The notes: a model not told the origin generated them from the sequence alone. A DNA stretch of 64,000 nt from Erythroxylum novogranatense (GCA_029891385.1 CM057232.1:69775824-69839823); one strand, 5' to 3'; positions 9,736 through 20,584 are shown, numbered from the stretch's first letter. Numbers and translations: made by a program.

Positions 9736-11132
9736 ACACAATCAAGTATATATACACATGTATCAAGCAATCCAGTTTATTCGCAAATTGATCACACCAT
9801 TCATAATTAACCAAAATCTATCACATAAAGCATATCATGAAATCTTCTATCAAGCATAACGCTTTATTATGCATCACACTCACAAATTAATGATGAAATG
9901 CACACAAATGACTCGAGAGTTCTGTGGAAAAAAATAGTTTACACCGTGAACAAAACAAGTCCGATTTCTCAGGATCTCGTGGCCTCAAGCGGACAATCGG
10001 GAAAAAGCTATAGGTCAACGTGCACGTGACTACCGAAATGGGTTTCTCTCTTGCCCAGTCACAAACAAATCTATGCTCAATTTAGTCAATCGCAAATTTG
10101 CATTCTCATGCTTCTTTCATTTCATCAAATTCTCATATATTCATACTTTTCATTCTTTTCAAAGAAAACATGTCATATTTCCTCATGTATTTTCACATAT
10201 TCACCACAATTCAACATTTATGCAATTTAAGCAATAACACACACATAAGGCATTTACCCATCACACAACAACTATAAAAATATTACCTACCTAATTTGCT
10301 AAAAATCCAAGCTCAAGATTGCCCTTCCTCTCTCTCTTGAGTAAGGTTTTCTTGATTCCCTTCAATTAAACCAATTTCTATTTAACCCATATATTCAAAA
10401 GAAAGTTCATAAAATTCAAGAATCAAAGAAATGCTAAAATTGAATTTAAACCTAACCTACCCATAGCCCATCTAGGCTAGAAAAACCAAAACCCTAACTT
10501 AGAAATCCAAAATCAATTTGGTTTCATCTTTCTCTTCTTTCTTCCTTCATTTCCAACCCAAACCTTAGCCTCCAACCCTAGCATAAGAAAGATGAAAACT
10601 TACCTCCAACAAGTTGATTTCCCTTTTTTTTTCTCCTTCTTTCTTCTTCCTTCCAAGTTTCCTACGATTCTTTCTTCCTCTCTTCTTCTTTTTCACGTTT
10701 CTCCTTCTTTCTTTTTAGTTCCTACGACACTTCTCCTTCTTCTTCTAATTCAAACAAAATTTTAAATCCTTTTCTTTCAATTATGCCCCTCTTTCCCTTG
10801 GCCTTTCCAAAACTACCCCTCTTTTATTTAATCCATATACCAACTCCTTTAAGCTAACTTAACTCGTTAAGCTAACTTAATTCTAACTCTTCATTCTAAC
10901 CTTTAATTTCAACATTCCCTTCATACTTACTAATTTACTGATTCAACTCTAAAAATAAAAAAATAAAACAAGTAAATCAAAAATAAATAATAATAAATCA
11001 AAAAAAATTCGTGGCGCAACAATATCTCTAAAAATATGACACAAGTCTAAAAATTTCTTACATCCTTTTTTCTTGAATATGTGAGCCATTTTATGCACCT
11101 ATAACGATGAAAAAGGAATATGAGAATGAATA

Positions 11133-11537
11133 TTATACAATATGATATATTAATAAAACAAAGACATATTTTATCTTAAATAGATTTTCCCAACATTCAT
11201 TTGTGGCATTAACTTCACTAGTACTGAAAAAGTTGTAACCGGAATCGATTCCTGTTTCTTTGAGTAAGTTTTTGAAATTCTTCAATCTAGCCCTTAATCC
11301 ATTATACTTATTTTTCAATTGACTATCAGTATACTCCTTATTGAATTTCGTTTGAAGCCCTATCTTAATACTCTTTCAACCAGATTTGGAAAAGGTAGTG
11401 GTTGTTTAATTTCCCTTCTTCACTTCTTCAACCATCAAGGAGATTAAATATATCTCTATAGTATCATTCCATACCTCATCTTTTTCATTTACTTCCACAC
11501 AATCATTGGAATCATTCATATTGTTCAAACCATCCAT
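11133..11537 (-). pseudogene. broken Myb/SANT-like gene
   Basis: On the minus strand an ATG at 11535-11537 opens a frame with DEVWNDTIEIYLISLMVEEV and KKGN, which then meets a TAA. One frame away it continues with a TTFSKSG segment, a second stop where a Trp is usual, FNKEYTDSQLKNKYNGLRARL, and KETG...VNATNECWENLFK. This order (W..E....L...L..EV.KGN, then FSK.GW, then QLKNKYD.L, then W) is the Myb/SANT-like domain seen in plant L10-interacting Myb proteins and PIF/Harbinger ORF1. It is a relative of the gene at 4728 but on the opposite strand and disabled by a frameshift and stops. A final exon was not found. Confidence 0.7.
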
Positions 11538-12519
11538 CACTAAATGTAATCACATATAAATGACATCAATCACAACAATTTCTACAAAATAGTAAATGCT
11601 AAACATGGTTCAAAATAAAAATGCAACAGTGATATTAAATGTTAAAACTGCATATAAGTGCATGCAAATGATATAATAAAAATAAAGGTGTAAATTTAAG
11701 CAAGGTCATAATATAAGCATAATGCATGTCATTCTTTTGTGTTTATGTAAAACAAAGCTTATGTGTTTCAAAGGGGACTATTGAATTTAGAGAAAGACAG
11801 GCTGAGGTATTAAAAACAGGAGCACTTACATATATACATATACAGATAGATTAGATATCACTTTTTTACTTTTTGTGTGTCAAGTATATTAATTAGTCCT
11901 TTTCTATTCATTCAGCTACAACTGCCTTCTTTTTCTCGTTGCTCCTACACTTGAGCTATATCTTCCTCTTTCCTTCACAATTATATCCATTCCTTTTTTC
12001 CATAATCTTTAATATAAGAATAGTTTATTTGGTTATTCATTTTATTTATAGGATTTAACTAGCAACATAAATGTAAGTTCCTTCTCTTTCTTGTTCAATC
12101 TCACCTTGTCATGAACGGCATAAATCACAAGCCTAAACCAATTTTATGATGTTTTTTTTTCTACAATTCATAATTTGAACCATAGTCACATGAAAGTATG
12201 AACACCACCCATGGATAATACAAATAATTATCCAAAGAAACATCAGTTATACTAGCAAAACTAAAGATGTAGTTGGCATAAGATAGAAACAGTGGAAGTC
12301 TCCTCAAAATGACGTCATTATAAGCTACCAAAAGGTGGCTAACACAAAAAGATGTCCAAGAACTTAATTTTCATATTTCTATATATCTTAAGTAGTTAGA
12401 GAAGTTATTATATAGACTTAAGCTATAGCAACTAACCCATAAGCTGCTTAAACGCAAATTCTCGAGGTCTGCCTAATAACTTCTTTGTAAACAAAGGCAA
12501 TGCAACATTCTCGAAGGAA
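11538..12519. other. AT-rich intergenic DNA
   Basis: No convincing ORF, RNA gene or element boundary seen. TATA-rich tracts occur around 11830-11850 and 12380-12410. Confidence 0.5.
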
Positions 12520-12738
12520 TTAAGAAACTCTTGATGTGGATCCATCAGTCATTATTATCTTCTCGACGTACCTTAACTTTGACAAATCATAGCCCAATTC
12601 ATGCAAAAGATAGTTGTTGTCATCCCTTCTATGTATATCTATAAGCCTATGATATCTTAATGCTTGCAATTCATTCACGTTCATCCACAAAATTAATAAA
12701 ATCATCATCAAAATTCGAAGGGAAGTTAAGTTAACCAT
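12520..12738 (-). CDS. possible small secreted protein
   Basis: A 72-residue minus-strand ORF with a convincing signal-peptide shape: MVNLTSLRI, then the hydrophobic core LMMILLILWMNV, then a polar, His/Arg/Asp-rich mature part (HRLIDIHRRDDNN...ELGYDLSKLRYVEKI) ending SRVS. Plant peptide-hormone precursors look like this, but I find no CLE, CEP, PSK or other known C-terminal motif in the frame or just beyond it. It could be a chance ORF, or a gene whose last exon is missing. Confidence 0.3.
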   Translation of the reverse strand: MVNLTSLRILMMILLILWMNVNELQALRYHRLIDIHRRDDNNYLLHELGYDLSKLRYVEKIIMTDGSTSRVS

Positions 12739-12833
12739 ATTTTACTGAGAATAATGACTTTTTTAAGGCACTCTTGGTTCCTAATAATAATTTAGAAACT
12801 AGAGGATGATTCATTTTATAACACAAAGGATTG

Positions 12834-12856
12834 ACACACACACACACACACACACA
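12834..12856. repeat. (CA)n microsatellite
   Basis: About eleven uninterrupted CA dinucleotides. Confidence 0.95.
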
Positions 12857-13631
12857 TGCAACATATACATGAAAAATCAAAAATTTAAAGACAACAATGG
12901 ATGTGACATCTATTACATGACAAATCCAGCATATGTTTCATTGTCTTTTCTATTCAATGAAGGCTTCTAGCTTTTCTCTCGTGAGGGAAATTTACCCATT
13001 ATCTCAAAAGACACGGAAGATGATGAGGAGCCGCCAAAGTAGGTTAGTCTCTTTGGTTTGTTCAAGTACTCAACCAAATGGGATATGGTTCTTGTGCTTT
13101 TATGCCATTTAGGATCTCTCATAAATGGAGGATCTCTTCTATGGTATTCTTATATTTTTGGAAAGTTCATGAAAAAGATTGCCTATGAAACAACTAACAA
13201 AGTTTAGATGTTAAAGGAAGTGGAAAAGGTAGATAAAATGCTTACAACTGAAAATGATCATTTTATTAGACTGTTTATCAAATTTATATGACAATGTAGA
13301 GATGTTTCTTTTCTGCAATTTAGATTTGTCTGATGATGTTCGGTCTATCAACAATAGTTGTGGTTAGTGCATATTTAGGTAAGATGGAGAACAAAGCAAT
13401 GGTCAAACCAGTGATTATACCTTTATAATTACTATACATATCTAGTGTAGATCTTAACAGTAGTTTTCTACGTTACCAAGATTAAGATGTATCATTTCAT
13501 AAAAAGGAAAGTTTTGGATGGAACAGAGATCAGTTGTTGGAGAGATTGGTGGGGGAACCATAAGCTCATACGAACCAAGTATTTAAGAGCAATCCTGCGC
13601 CAAGTGTAGCTTTTTTGATACTGATGTTAGC
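12857..13631. other. intergenic DNA, nothing recognised
   Basis: AT-rich sequence with no ORF above background and no repeat shared with the rest of the window. It ends at the target duplication of the solo LTR. Confidence 0.5.
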
Positions 13632-14045
13632 ACAAGTGTAGCACCCCACTCCCGCGAGACCCGAACCCGACATCGACGGTGATATCCGAGCCCGCGACCC
13701 GCGAGGGTGGTATGCTAGAGTAGTCAATGCAGTTTAAAAAAACTCATTATGATTTTTTATTCTTTTCACCGTAGAAATAATAAACGATTCGGGCCCGTGA
13801 TACGAAAACCCTTTTCAGTCATACACTTTATCAAAGATCACATTTCAAAATAATATTTATCAATTAGGGCCCTCAAACAATTCAGTACTATTTTTGCGGA
13901 ATATAAATTTACACATAATTCAAAATGACACAAATGTAGACGTGAACTGATCCCGACTTCAAATACCGACTCTCTTGCAGTAATCATACTCCCGTTCCAC
14001 TAATGGGGTACTCTTCAATACCTGAAAAATAATTACAATGTTGGG

Positions 14046-14084
14046 TGAGTTTGCGAACTCAATGAGAAACCATCATCGATGGTT
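14046..14084. other. two conserved LTR hairpins (S copy)
   Basis: Hairpin I is TGAGTTTGCGAACTCA (14046-14061), a 6-bp stem with a TGCG loop. Hairpin II is AACCATC-ATC-GATGGTT (14068-14084), a 7-bp stem. The same pair occurs in all other LTRs of the family; hairpin II is at 24686-24702, 39867-39883, 48253-48269 and 53806-53822. In element sense they lie in the transcribed leader, several hundred bases before the primer site. Confidence 0.8.
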
Positions 14085-14232
14085 CACTCAATTTATGCAT
14101 AAACACACAATTTACCAATTATCACATACAATCACAATTCACAAATGTAAGGCGTAATGCCTTTCATACCATTCACATTTACTCATACTATATATGCAAT
14201 GCACATGAGACCCTTTTCATTTTCATTACGTT

Positions 14233-14434
14233 GTTGTGACCGTGCGCCTGAAACTGTCCTAGTGATGGGCACATTGCGTTGAGCCTGAGGCTCTGAAAAT
14301 ATTGGGCTTGAAGCCCTGATACATTGAGCCTGAGCCTCTAAATACGTTGGACCTGAGGTCCTGTGCGTTGAGCTGAAAGCTCTCATATACGTTGGGCGTG
14401 ATATGCCCTGATACGGTGCTGCTCCGGTCACAAC
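14233..14434. other. array of self-complementary mini-hairpins with closing stem (S copy)
   Basis: GTTGTGACCG (14233-14242) pairs exactly with CGGTCACAAC (14425-14434). Inside is a row of units about 21-24 bp apart, each a 13-15-base hairpin plus a spacer resembling CTGATACGTT: GAGCC-TGA-GGCTC (14281), GGGCT-TGA-AGCCC (14304), a degraded unit (14326), GGACC-TGA-GGTCC (14349), GAGCT-GAA-AGCTC (14370) and GGGCGT-GAT-ATGCCC (14394, one G-T pair). The stems differ from unit to unit but remain paired. This implies structure kept by selection or by the way the repeat arises. Confidence 0.8.
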
Positions 14435-14648
14435 TGCCTTTATCTGTTCATGCCATCATGCATGGATGCATATGCTCCAATTCCCATTTACAGTCAGTTA
14501 TAGTTCAGTGATCAATTTCCGTTTCTTCTGACCTTCATCCGTGTTTCACCATATACATTTACAATTTATTGCATCCTACCATCTCATATTAAAAGTCACA
14601 TCCAATGTATCAAAATGCATAATTAACACTTCAATATTAATTTCATTC

Positions 14649-14667
14649 CTCGGACCTTTGGTCCGAG
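14649..14667. other. 8-bp stem-loop in S LTR
   Basis: CTCGGACCTTTGGTCCGAG has an 8-bp perfect stem and a TTT loop. The equivalent site in the B LTRs (about 25163-25182 and 54292-54302) has different arms, CGGACT and AGCCCG, paired except for one A/C position. Confidence 0.7.
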
Positions 14668-15303
14668 ATCTCCAATGTAATTATTCACAAACAAATACAC
14701 ACAAATAGCACTTCGATAACAAGTTTCCAATATTTCAACACCTATGGTCCAAATCAATCAAAAGTAAACACACATAATCCCTCCATTATCTCCACATGGC
14801 ATCAATGCGTCATATTAAACACACAGATTGAGAAACCAACTAGGTTACTCACCTATTACTTCGAGCTATTGCCGAAAATCTCTACAACGCTCGTGGAACG
14901 ACGCTCCAACCGAGCCTCTATAACAATGAAAATAAGTACACATTACCAATCAGATAGTTAGAATGACCAAGAACGCATACGGAATCATTAAACGTGTATA
15001 ATGCATGTTCATGGAATTCCGGCCCTAATCCAAAATTTTCCCATCATAATAATTTCATCTAAAATTAGAAAGCTATAGCCATCGACAAGATTCAATTCGA
15101 CCTCGATCGGTCCAAAAATAAATAAAACAGTGACCATAGAACAATTACTCGGGTCCACGTCAATTTCTCGACTAAAAATTCCCAATTTCTCACAAAATAA
15201 AATTCAATGTGTTACCAATCCGATTCCTCAAGAATCAGGTCAATCGGACGTTGGACGGAAAAGGAATTGACAAAAGAAACCAAAATTCAAATTAAACAAT
15301 TAA

Positions 15304-15317
15304 TATCTATATATATA
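15304..15317 (-). promoter_or_regulatory. TATA box of LTR S
   Basis: An alternating TA run sits between the upstream modules and the transcribed part in element sense. Equivalent runs occur in B (about 25819-25838) and A (about 49325-49343). Confidence 0.5.
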
Positions 15318-15404
15318 CCTAACCCTTATTCCCTTCTTTAATTTCTTGATTTCAAGCCAACTTTCAACACCAATAACTCATTGCACACAATTCAGAAAAT
15401 TACC

Positions 15405-16230
15405 AACTATATCTCATTGGAAAGATCATGAAACCCTCTACAATTCTCAAGAAGACCATAAAAATCAATTTCACCCCTAAGGGTGTCAAAAATCCTATCA
15501 AATCTACTGCCTACTCAAAACCTATCAACACAGGGCAGTACATTGCAAATTCAATAACTCTCTGATTCTTCAGTCAACAATTACACAATATTTAAGGAAG
15601 TAATATCACAATGTTATCTACAACTTTCATGAACAACCCAAAATCAGATTCACTTGCTAACAATGTCAAACAATTCACCAAAGCATCAACCCTCTGAAAT
15701 CAACCAATCTGGACAGTAATTTTCCAAACAGCATATCTCTTAGCACAAAAGTCACAAAATTCACTAACTTATATCCCTGAAAAGCTAAGATCTCAAACTT
15801 CAATTTTCATGAAGAAATTAAACTCCAATTCGATTTCTAACAATTTCAAAACTGTTATGGAAGCTACTGTCATGATCAGCCATTCACAATCTAGTTTAGG
15901 TTCAGTTTTTACGAAATCGTAACTCCCAACTCTGACCTCTAAATATTACACACCATAAATCATTTTCAAGATAATTTCTTCCTCTACAACTTTTCAGAAG
16001 ATCACTCACACCAATTCATTTCACATAATTTGCTAAAATTGCTTCCAATCCGCAAGCTCACAAACTCAACACTTAGGCTAGGTTTCATCAAAATGCTCAA
16101 AACCAGTCAATAGTAATCAGTTCTTATCTCCCAATATACAAATCAAAAATTAGCAATATCAGTGGCAATGGAAAGCTAATAATGTAGGCTTTAACTCTCA
16201 TGAAGACCATGTTCCCTAATTCCATCTCAA
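15405..16230 (-). repeat. five ~180-bp U3 modules in LTR S
   Basis: Degenerate repeats, each with a GGAAAGnT..., CTACAACTTTCATGAAGACC-like core and a following ..AATTC..TCTnAnnnTTT tail. Cores lie at about 15445, 15623, 15803, 15989 and 16193 (spacings 178, 180, 186, 204). In element sense they lie just upstream of the TATA box, where enhancers of LTR promoters usually sit. Confidence 0.65.
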
Positions 16231-17663
16231 TTAATTTAGAAAAATATAACAAAACTCTAGGGTATGATTTCGGATACTGTTTATTCCAGTTAAGAACAGT
16301 AACTTTCCAAGCCATATTGCAATCCCTTAAAGTTACAATTAGACAACACCTATTTCACACAAAAATGTAGCCCACATCCCAAAGTTTAAGTGGCCACAAA
16401 CTTCACCTCATTTGAATAACCACACAATGAGTTATGCTTAAAACAGTGCAGTAGGTCAAAAACAAAATTTCCAGCTTTACTTCTCCATTCACTTCCTATC
16501 ATGCCAAGTCCAATTCTACTTCACTAAGCATACCAAATGGACAAGAAATCAGTCCCTAGGTCATGCATACATTCACTAGGAAATACTATCTCAACTTGGC
16601 AGCATTAAACTGCTTAAGTTATATGCAAGTTCAATCCAAATTCAATACTACATAATTAAAGCTTAATTAAAACTAACTTAAAACCTTACCTAACTTAAGC
16701 TTCCAATCTTCACTTCCTTTCAAATCTTTGCTTCCTACCCTCTCTAACAACTTCTTCTAGTACCAAGCAAGGGCAAGTCTCCATGGCAAGAAAATAACTT
16801 GACTTCATGAAGGAGTTCTTAAGGTTTGGAGGGAGGTTTGAGGAGGAAGAAGAAAATCGATGGTAGAGTAAAATGGAATGAGTTTCGTGGATGGAGAGCA
16901 AGTAAAGCAAACAAATTGATTTCTCCTTCTTTATGTAGGTAACAACCGAGAGAGAGGATAAGATGACCTTAATTGGTGTGGATAGGTGGCAATTTAGGAT
17001 TAGTCCAAGTTTTAAAAGAAAAGTCAAAGAAGCAACTACATTACTTTAATAAAATCCAACTTATCAACACTTATCAACCCAATTTTCGGTGCTTAAAAGT
17101 TTTAAGGGTCCACATTTGGGTCCCACCAAAATATGCAATGGTTCAATACCAAATAACAAAAAAAAATCAACCTGTTCATTATATGGCGATTTTTCCTATC
17201 CGAAATTTCGAAAATTTCCCCGAATCATTTTTTTGAAAATTACCTAAATTGCCCAAAATTGTAAAACATACGACAGTCCACTCCCAATAATTGTTCAAAC
17301 ACGAAAACCACATTTTCCGCAACAAAAAGCACATTTAGGCCATTTACCGGCGATTTTGCCGGTCCGGGAATTTTCTCCGGACAATTCCAGAAAATTTCCT
17401 ATAAATCCCTAAAAATGTAAAACACTCAATGGCGTACTCCAAATAATTTTTCAAATACAATTATCCCATAAATTTCACAAAAGATCTCAATTTGAAACCT
17501 GTTTAAAATGTCATGAATGCATGTTTACCATGTGCAAGTGCAACAAACCATCAATCATAGAGGCGATAAGTTGTATGTTCAAGCCGAGATATAATTCAAT
17601 ACTCCTAACCCGTCCCAATTTATGAGAAAACCCTTCCCATCGGAGATGGGATGTTACAACAAG

Positions 17664-18960
17664 TGATATCATGCATGGAATTTCAAGTGATGTTGCACAA
17701 ATACAAGAAGTCATGGGAGAGAAGGTCCATCCTATATCTTCTAACCTTTGTAATCTTTAGCGTAGCATATATAATTTGCACAGATGTATAATAGCTATTA
17801 CACTTCCTCAACCTCTCATTTTTTTATTTTCTTAAGCAATGAATGTTGGTATATAGTGATGCCCTACTCTATGCTTATTTAGCCTTTTGGTTTTTTCCCA
17901 GCTGTAAGATTATACTAACTGGTGGCAACTAATAAGGCAAAGCGATTCGGGTAAGCAATTTTTCTCTGTGCATCTTTGGTTGTAAAATAAATGTCTAAAG
18001 AGAAATGATCAGCTCTCAACCTAATCCCTTACTTGATCCTCAATACTCACTATCTAGTTGTAACCGAAGTAAATCAAGAGAAAAGATGCTCTAACACGAG
18101 ACATTCTCTAGAGCAAGTCAGGTTCAAGTAAGTAGGGTGTAAAGGTGTTTACTTGTGCTTTTGAAAAGTCGTAGAGGGCAAAACGACGATAACCCATGCT
18201 CTATGCTCTACACGAGATATGCGCTACTGGTTTCTCTCTAGTGTCTGAGGCTTCATGCTCCATGCAAATAAATGAATAAAAGAAGGAGAGAATGCTTTGA
18301 CTCGGGTCGTGTATGGTCACCACAGCAACTGTTTGTATAGTTACCATGAGTCGTCGTATCAGTAACACTCGCTGGTGGATAGCTACAAGCCTACAATTCC
18401 TCCACAGGTACGAAAAACACACATAAGCAAAGCAACTAGAGAAATTGCAGAAATAATGAATAATAAGTAATGCTACAGTAATATGCATAGGTACTATAGC
18501 ATAATTAAAAATAAATCCTTTCATTCCTTCGTGCTGTAAAGATGATGATCTTCTAAAGGCCAAAAACTTAGGTGTTGCAGCAGATACGTGGAGAAATTGC
18601 ATAAACAAATAAACAAATAACAAGCAGATACAAAAGCACGGACAGATAACAAATACATGGAGAAATCGTAGAAACAGAATAATAAAGATATAGTACAATA
18701 ACAAGCAATAGAAGCAAACACAAACCTAGAGCAATCGTCAGAATAATCGTAGCAAGGCCTTAAAGATGCAGAAGATGAAGTTAGCACAGAGTGAACAATT
18801 GTTTTTGTGAAAAAATTGTTTTAGAATACACGAAAACCTGCTGTGAAATATTAAAGAAATGTATTTTTGTCTATTTCTGTGAAACAATAATGGTTTTTTT
18901 TAATTTTTGAAAACAACGTAATGTAACAATAACGAACCAAACGTGTTTTAAGATAAAGTT
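17664..18960. other. intergenic DNA with degenerate tandem repeats
   Basis: No supported gene. Around 18433-18760 the motif GGAGAAATTGCA...AATAACAAGCA recurs three or four times (about 18437, 18590, 18658), which creates the 167-residue hydrophobic minus-strand ORF at 18201-18704. I regard that ORF as spurious because its internal repeat follows the DNA repeat. Confidence 0.5.
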
Positions 18961-19220
18961 TCTTTAAGTATATATACAGAGAGTGACCGGATGGACGACC
19001 ACGGAATAGATCCCTATCGTCCATCTAATCCAGCGGCTTACATTCTTTCTTCTTCTTTCTTTCTGTTTATTGAATGTTGTGTCTTCGCGCGATATACACG
19101 CAATCTTCTGACCCAAATATTTCGTGTCTTCGCGCGATATGAACGCAATCTTCTGACGCAATCTTTTGATGCAATAGTTTGTCAGGCGGCTGCGCTTGTG
19201 ACTACTTAAAGAGCAAAAAT
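18961..19220 (+). other. promoter-like stretch with duplicated GC-containing motif
   Basis: TATATATA at about 18969-18976 precedes a region with two near-copies of TGTCTTCGCGCGATAT...ACGCAATCTTCTGAC (about 19079 and 19124). It may be the promoter and 5' end of a non-coding or broken gene. No protein match recognised. Confidence 0.35.
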
Positions 19221-20163
19221 AGATCCATGTTGTCTCCTTTCTCTGTCTTTGTTTTTCCTCTCCGCCATTTCCTTCCTCTGCTTTTTCCATTCCAATTTGT
19301 GGTTGTCGAATGTTGTTGGTGTCGAGAGAGTATCAGTCGTTTCGACGTGAATCTAGCACGTGAACCTAGCATAAGGTTGTTCACCAACTGGGTGTCGGAT
19401 GTTGTAACCGCATCGTCTCGGTTTCCAGTTGTTCTTTACTTGTAAATCTTCTTTAAGCTTTTTTTGTTTTGGTGTGTACAGATGTTTTCCGAGTTTCGTT
19501 GTTGTTGCTGTCGACTGTTGCCATCCTGAAAAAAGAGTGCCTCAAACAAAGAAGGCGTAGTGCAGTATATATTTTTCTCATGTCAGAAAGAAACTCCTCT
19601 GTCAAAGCAGAGGTTTCAGGATTATCTCCACGAATCATCTACTTTAATCTGAGATCACGGAATAGATCCATGTTGTCTCCTTTCTCTGTCTTTGTTTTTC
19701 CTCTCCGCCATTGCCTTCCTCTGCTTTTTCCATTCCAGTTGTGGTTGTCGTAGATGTTGTTGGTGTCGAGAGAGTATCAGTCGTTTCGACGTGAATCTAG
19801 CACGTGAACCTAGCATGAGGTTGTTCACTAACTGGACGTCGGACGTTGTAACCGCATCGTCTCGGTTTCCAGTTGTTCTTTACTTGTAAATCTTCTTTAA
19901 GCTTTTTTTGTTTTGGTGTGTACAGATGTTTTCCGAGTTTCGTTGTTGTTGCTGTCGACTGTTGCCATCCTGAAAAAAGAGTGCCTCAAACAAAGAAGGC
20001 GTAGTGCAGACTTGGATATGAGGAGATTTATCATAAATTGCAAAGTTGCTGCTTCACCACCGACATCCTCTTTCCTTGTACATATATTTTTCTCATGTCA
20101 GAAAGGAACTCCTCTGTCAAAGTAGAGGTTTCAGGATTATCACCAGGAATCATCTACTTTAAT
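19221..20163. repeat. ~0.5-kb tandem duplication
   Basis: Copy 1 (19221-19651) and copy 2 (19664-20163) are nearly identical from AGATCCATGTTGTCTCC to AATCATCTACTTTAAT. Copy 1 lacks about 73 bases present in copy 2 (20009-20081). Part of a third copy follows (about 20165-20230). The short ORFs differ in frame between the copies because of small indels, so protein coding is not conserved. Confidence 0.85.
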
Positions 20164-20230
20164 ATGAAAAAGGATGCCTGGAACAAAGAAGGTGTAGTGC
20201 AGACTTGGATATGAGCAGATTCATCGTTAA

Positions 20231-20504
20231 TCTCTGTCCATATAGCAGCTACTTGTGATGCAATAGGAAGATTGTAAATGCGTTGACCAAGATTTTCTTG
20301 TAGTCATAAAGTTTTAGAAGACGTAGTGCATATTTGAATAATATAGTAACTGCACATATCGCTTCGTGCTATTTTTCAAGAATGTGACATATCGCTTTGT
20401 AAAGTTTTTTGTGTCTTACTTTCGCTTGCTCTAACTTTTTCTGCTTTATGTCTTACTTCAGTCTGCTTTTCACTTTTCAATATCTGACTTTGATCGTTTC
20501 ACTT
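20231..20504. other. nothing recognised
   Basis: Pyrimidine-rich sequence with recurring TCGCTT and GTCTTACTT words. No gene seen. Confidence 0.4.
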
Positions 20505-20584
20505 CTATCGTCTCGCTTCTTAATTGGGAGGTGATTTGCTTTTTCTATCGTCTCGCTTCTTAATTCGGAGGTGATTTGCTTTCG
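20505..20584. repeat. 2 x 40-bp tandem repeat
   Basis: CTATCGTCTCGCTTCTTAAT followed by a GGAGGTGATTTGCTTT tail is repeated once with one or two differences. Confidence 0.9.

Larger units (their letters stand above)
8079..11021 (-). repeat. candidate 5' LTR of a decayed long-LTR element
   Basis: Flanked on the left by the primer site at 8059-8070. On the minus strand it would start TGTTGCGCCACG and end CGGGCCCA, about 2.94 kb. It shares with the S, B and A LTRs the segment around 8610-8650 (CAGGTCAATCGGA...) and ~180-bp modules at about 8928 and 9108, but its termini differ. A TATA-like run lies at about 9747-9757. No coding capacity. There is no second copy in the window to prove the ends. 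Confidence 0.55.
13637..17658 (-). mobile_element. solo LTR S (chromovirus family of A/B)
   Basis: A single 4022-bp LTR with TGTAGCACCCC at the left and GGGATGTTACA at the right (TG...CA), bounded by perfect 5-bp target duplications ACAAG at 13632-13636 and 17659-17663. Both ends match the LTRs of B at 24246 and 53380, and the right end also matches A. No internal region or second LTR is present, so it is the product of LTR-LTR recombination. Orientation follows from the nearby full elements: element sense is minus. It carries a TATA box at about 15304-15317, upstream modules at 15405-16230 and a structured region at 14046-14667. ORFs inside it are not genes. Confidence 0.93.

Noticed and set aside
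12520..12738. CLE-type peptide hormone precursor
   Set aside because: The ORF ends SRVS without the conserved Pro/Gly-rich 12-residue CLE motif, and I found none in the following 200 bases in any frame.
18201..18704. 167-residue membrane protein on the minus strand
   Set aside because: Its repeated hydrophobic segments follow a DNA tandem repeat and there is no family resemblance or conserved start.
19179..19889. Conserved protein encoded by both tandem copies
   Set aside because: Small indels change the frame between copies, so coding is not preserved.
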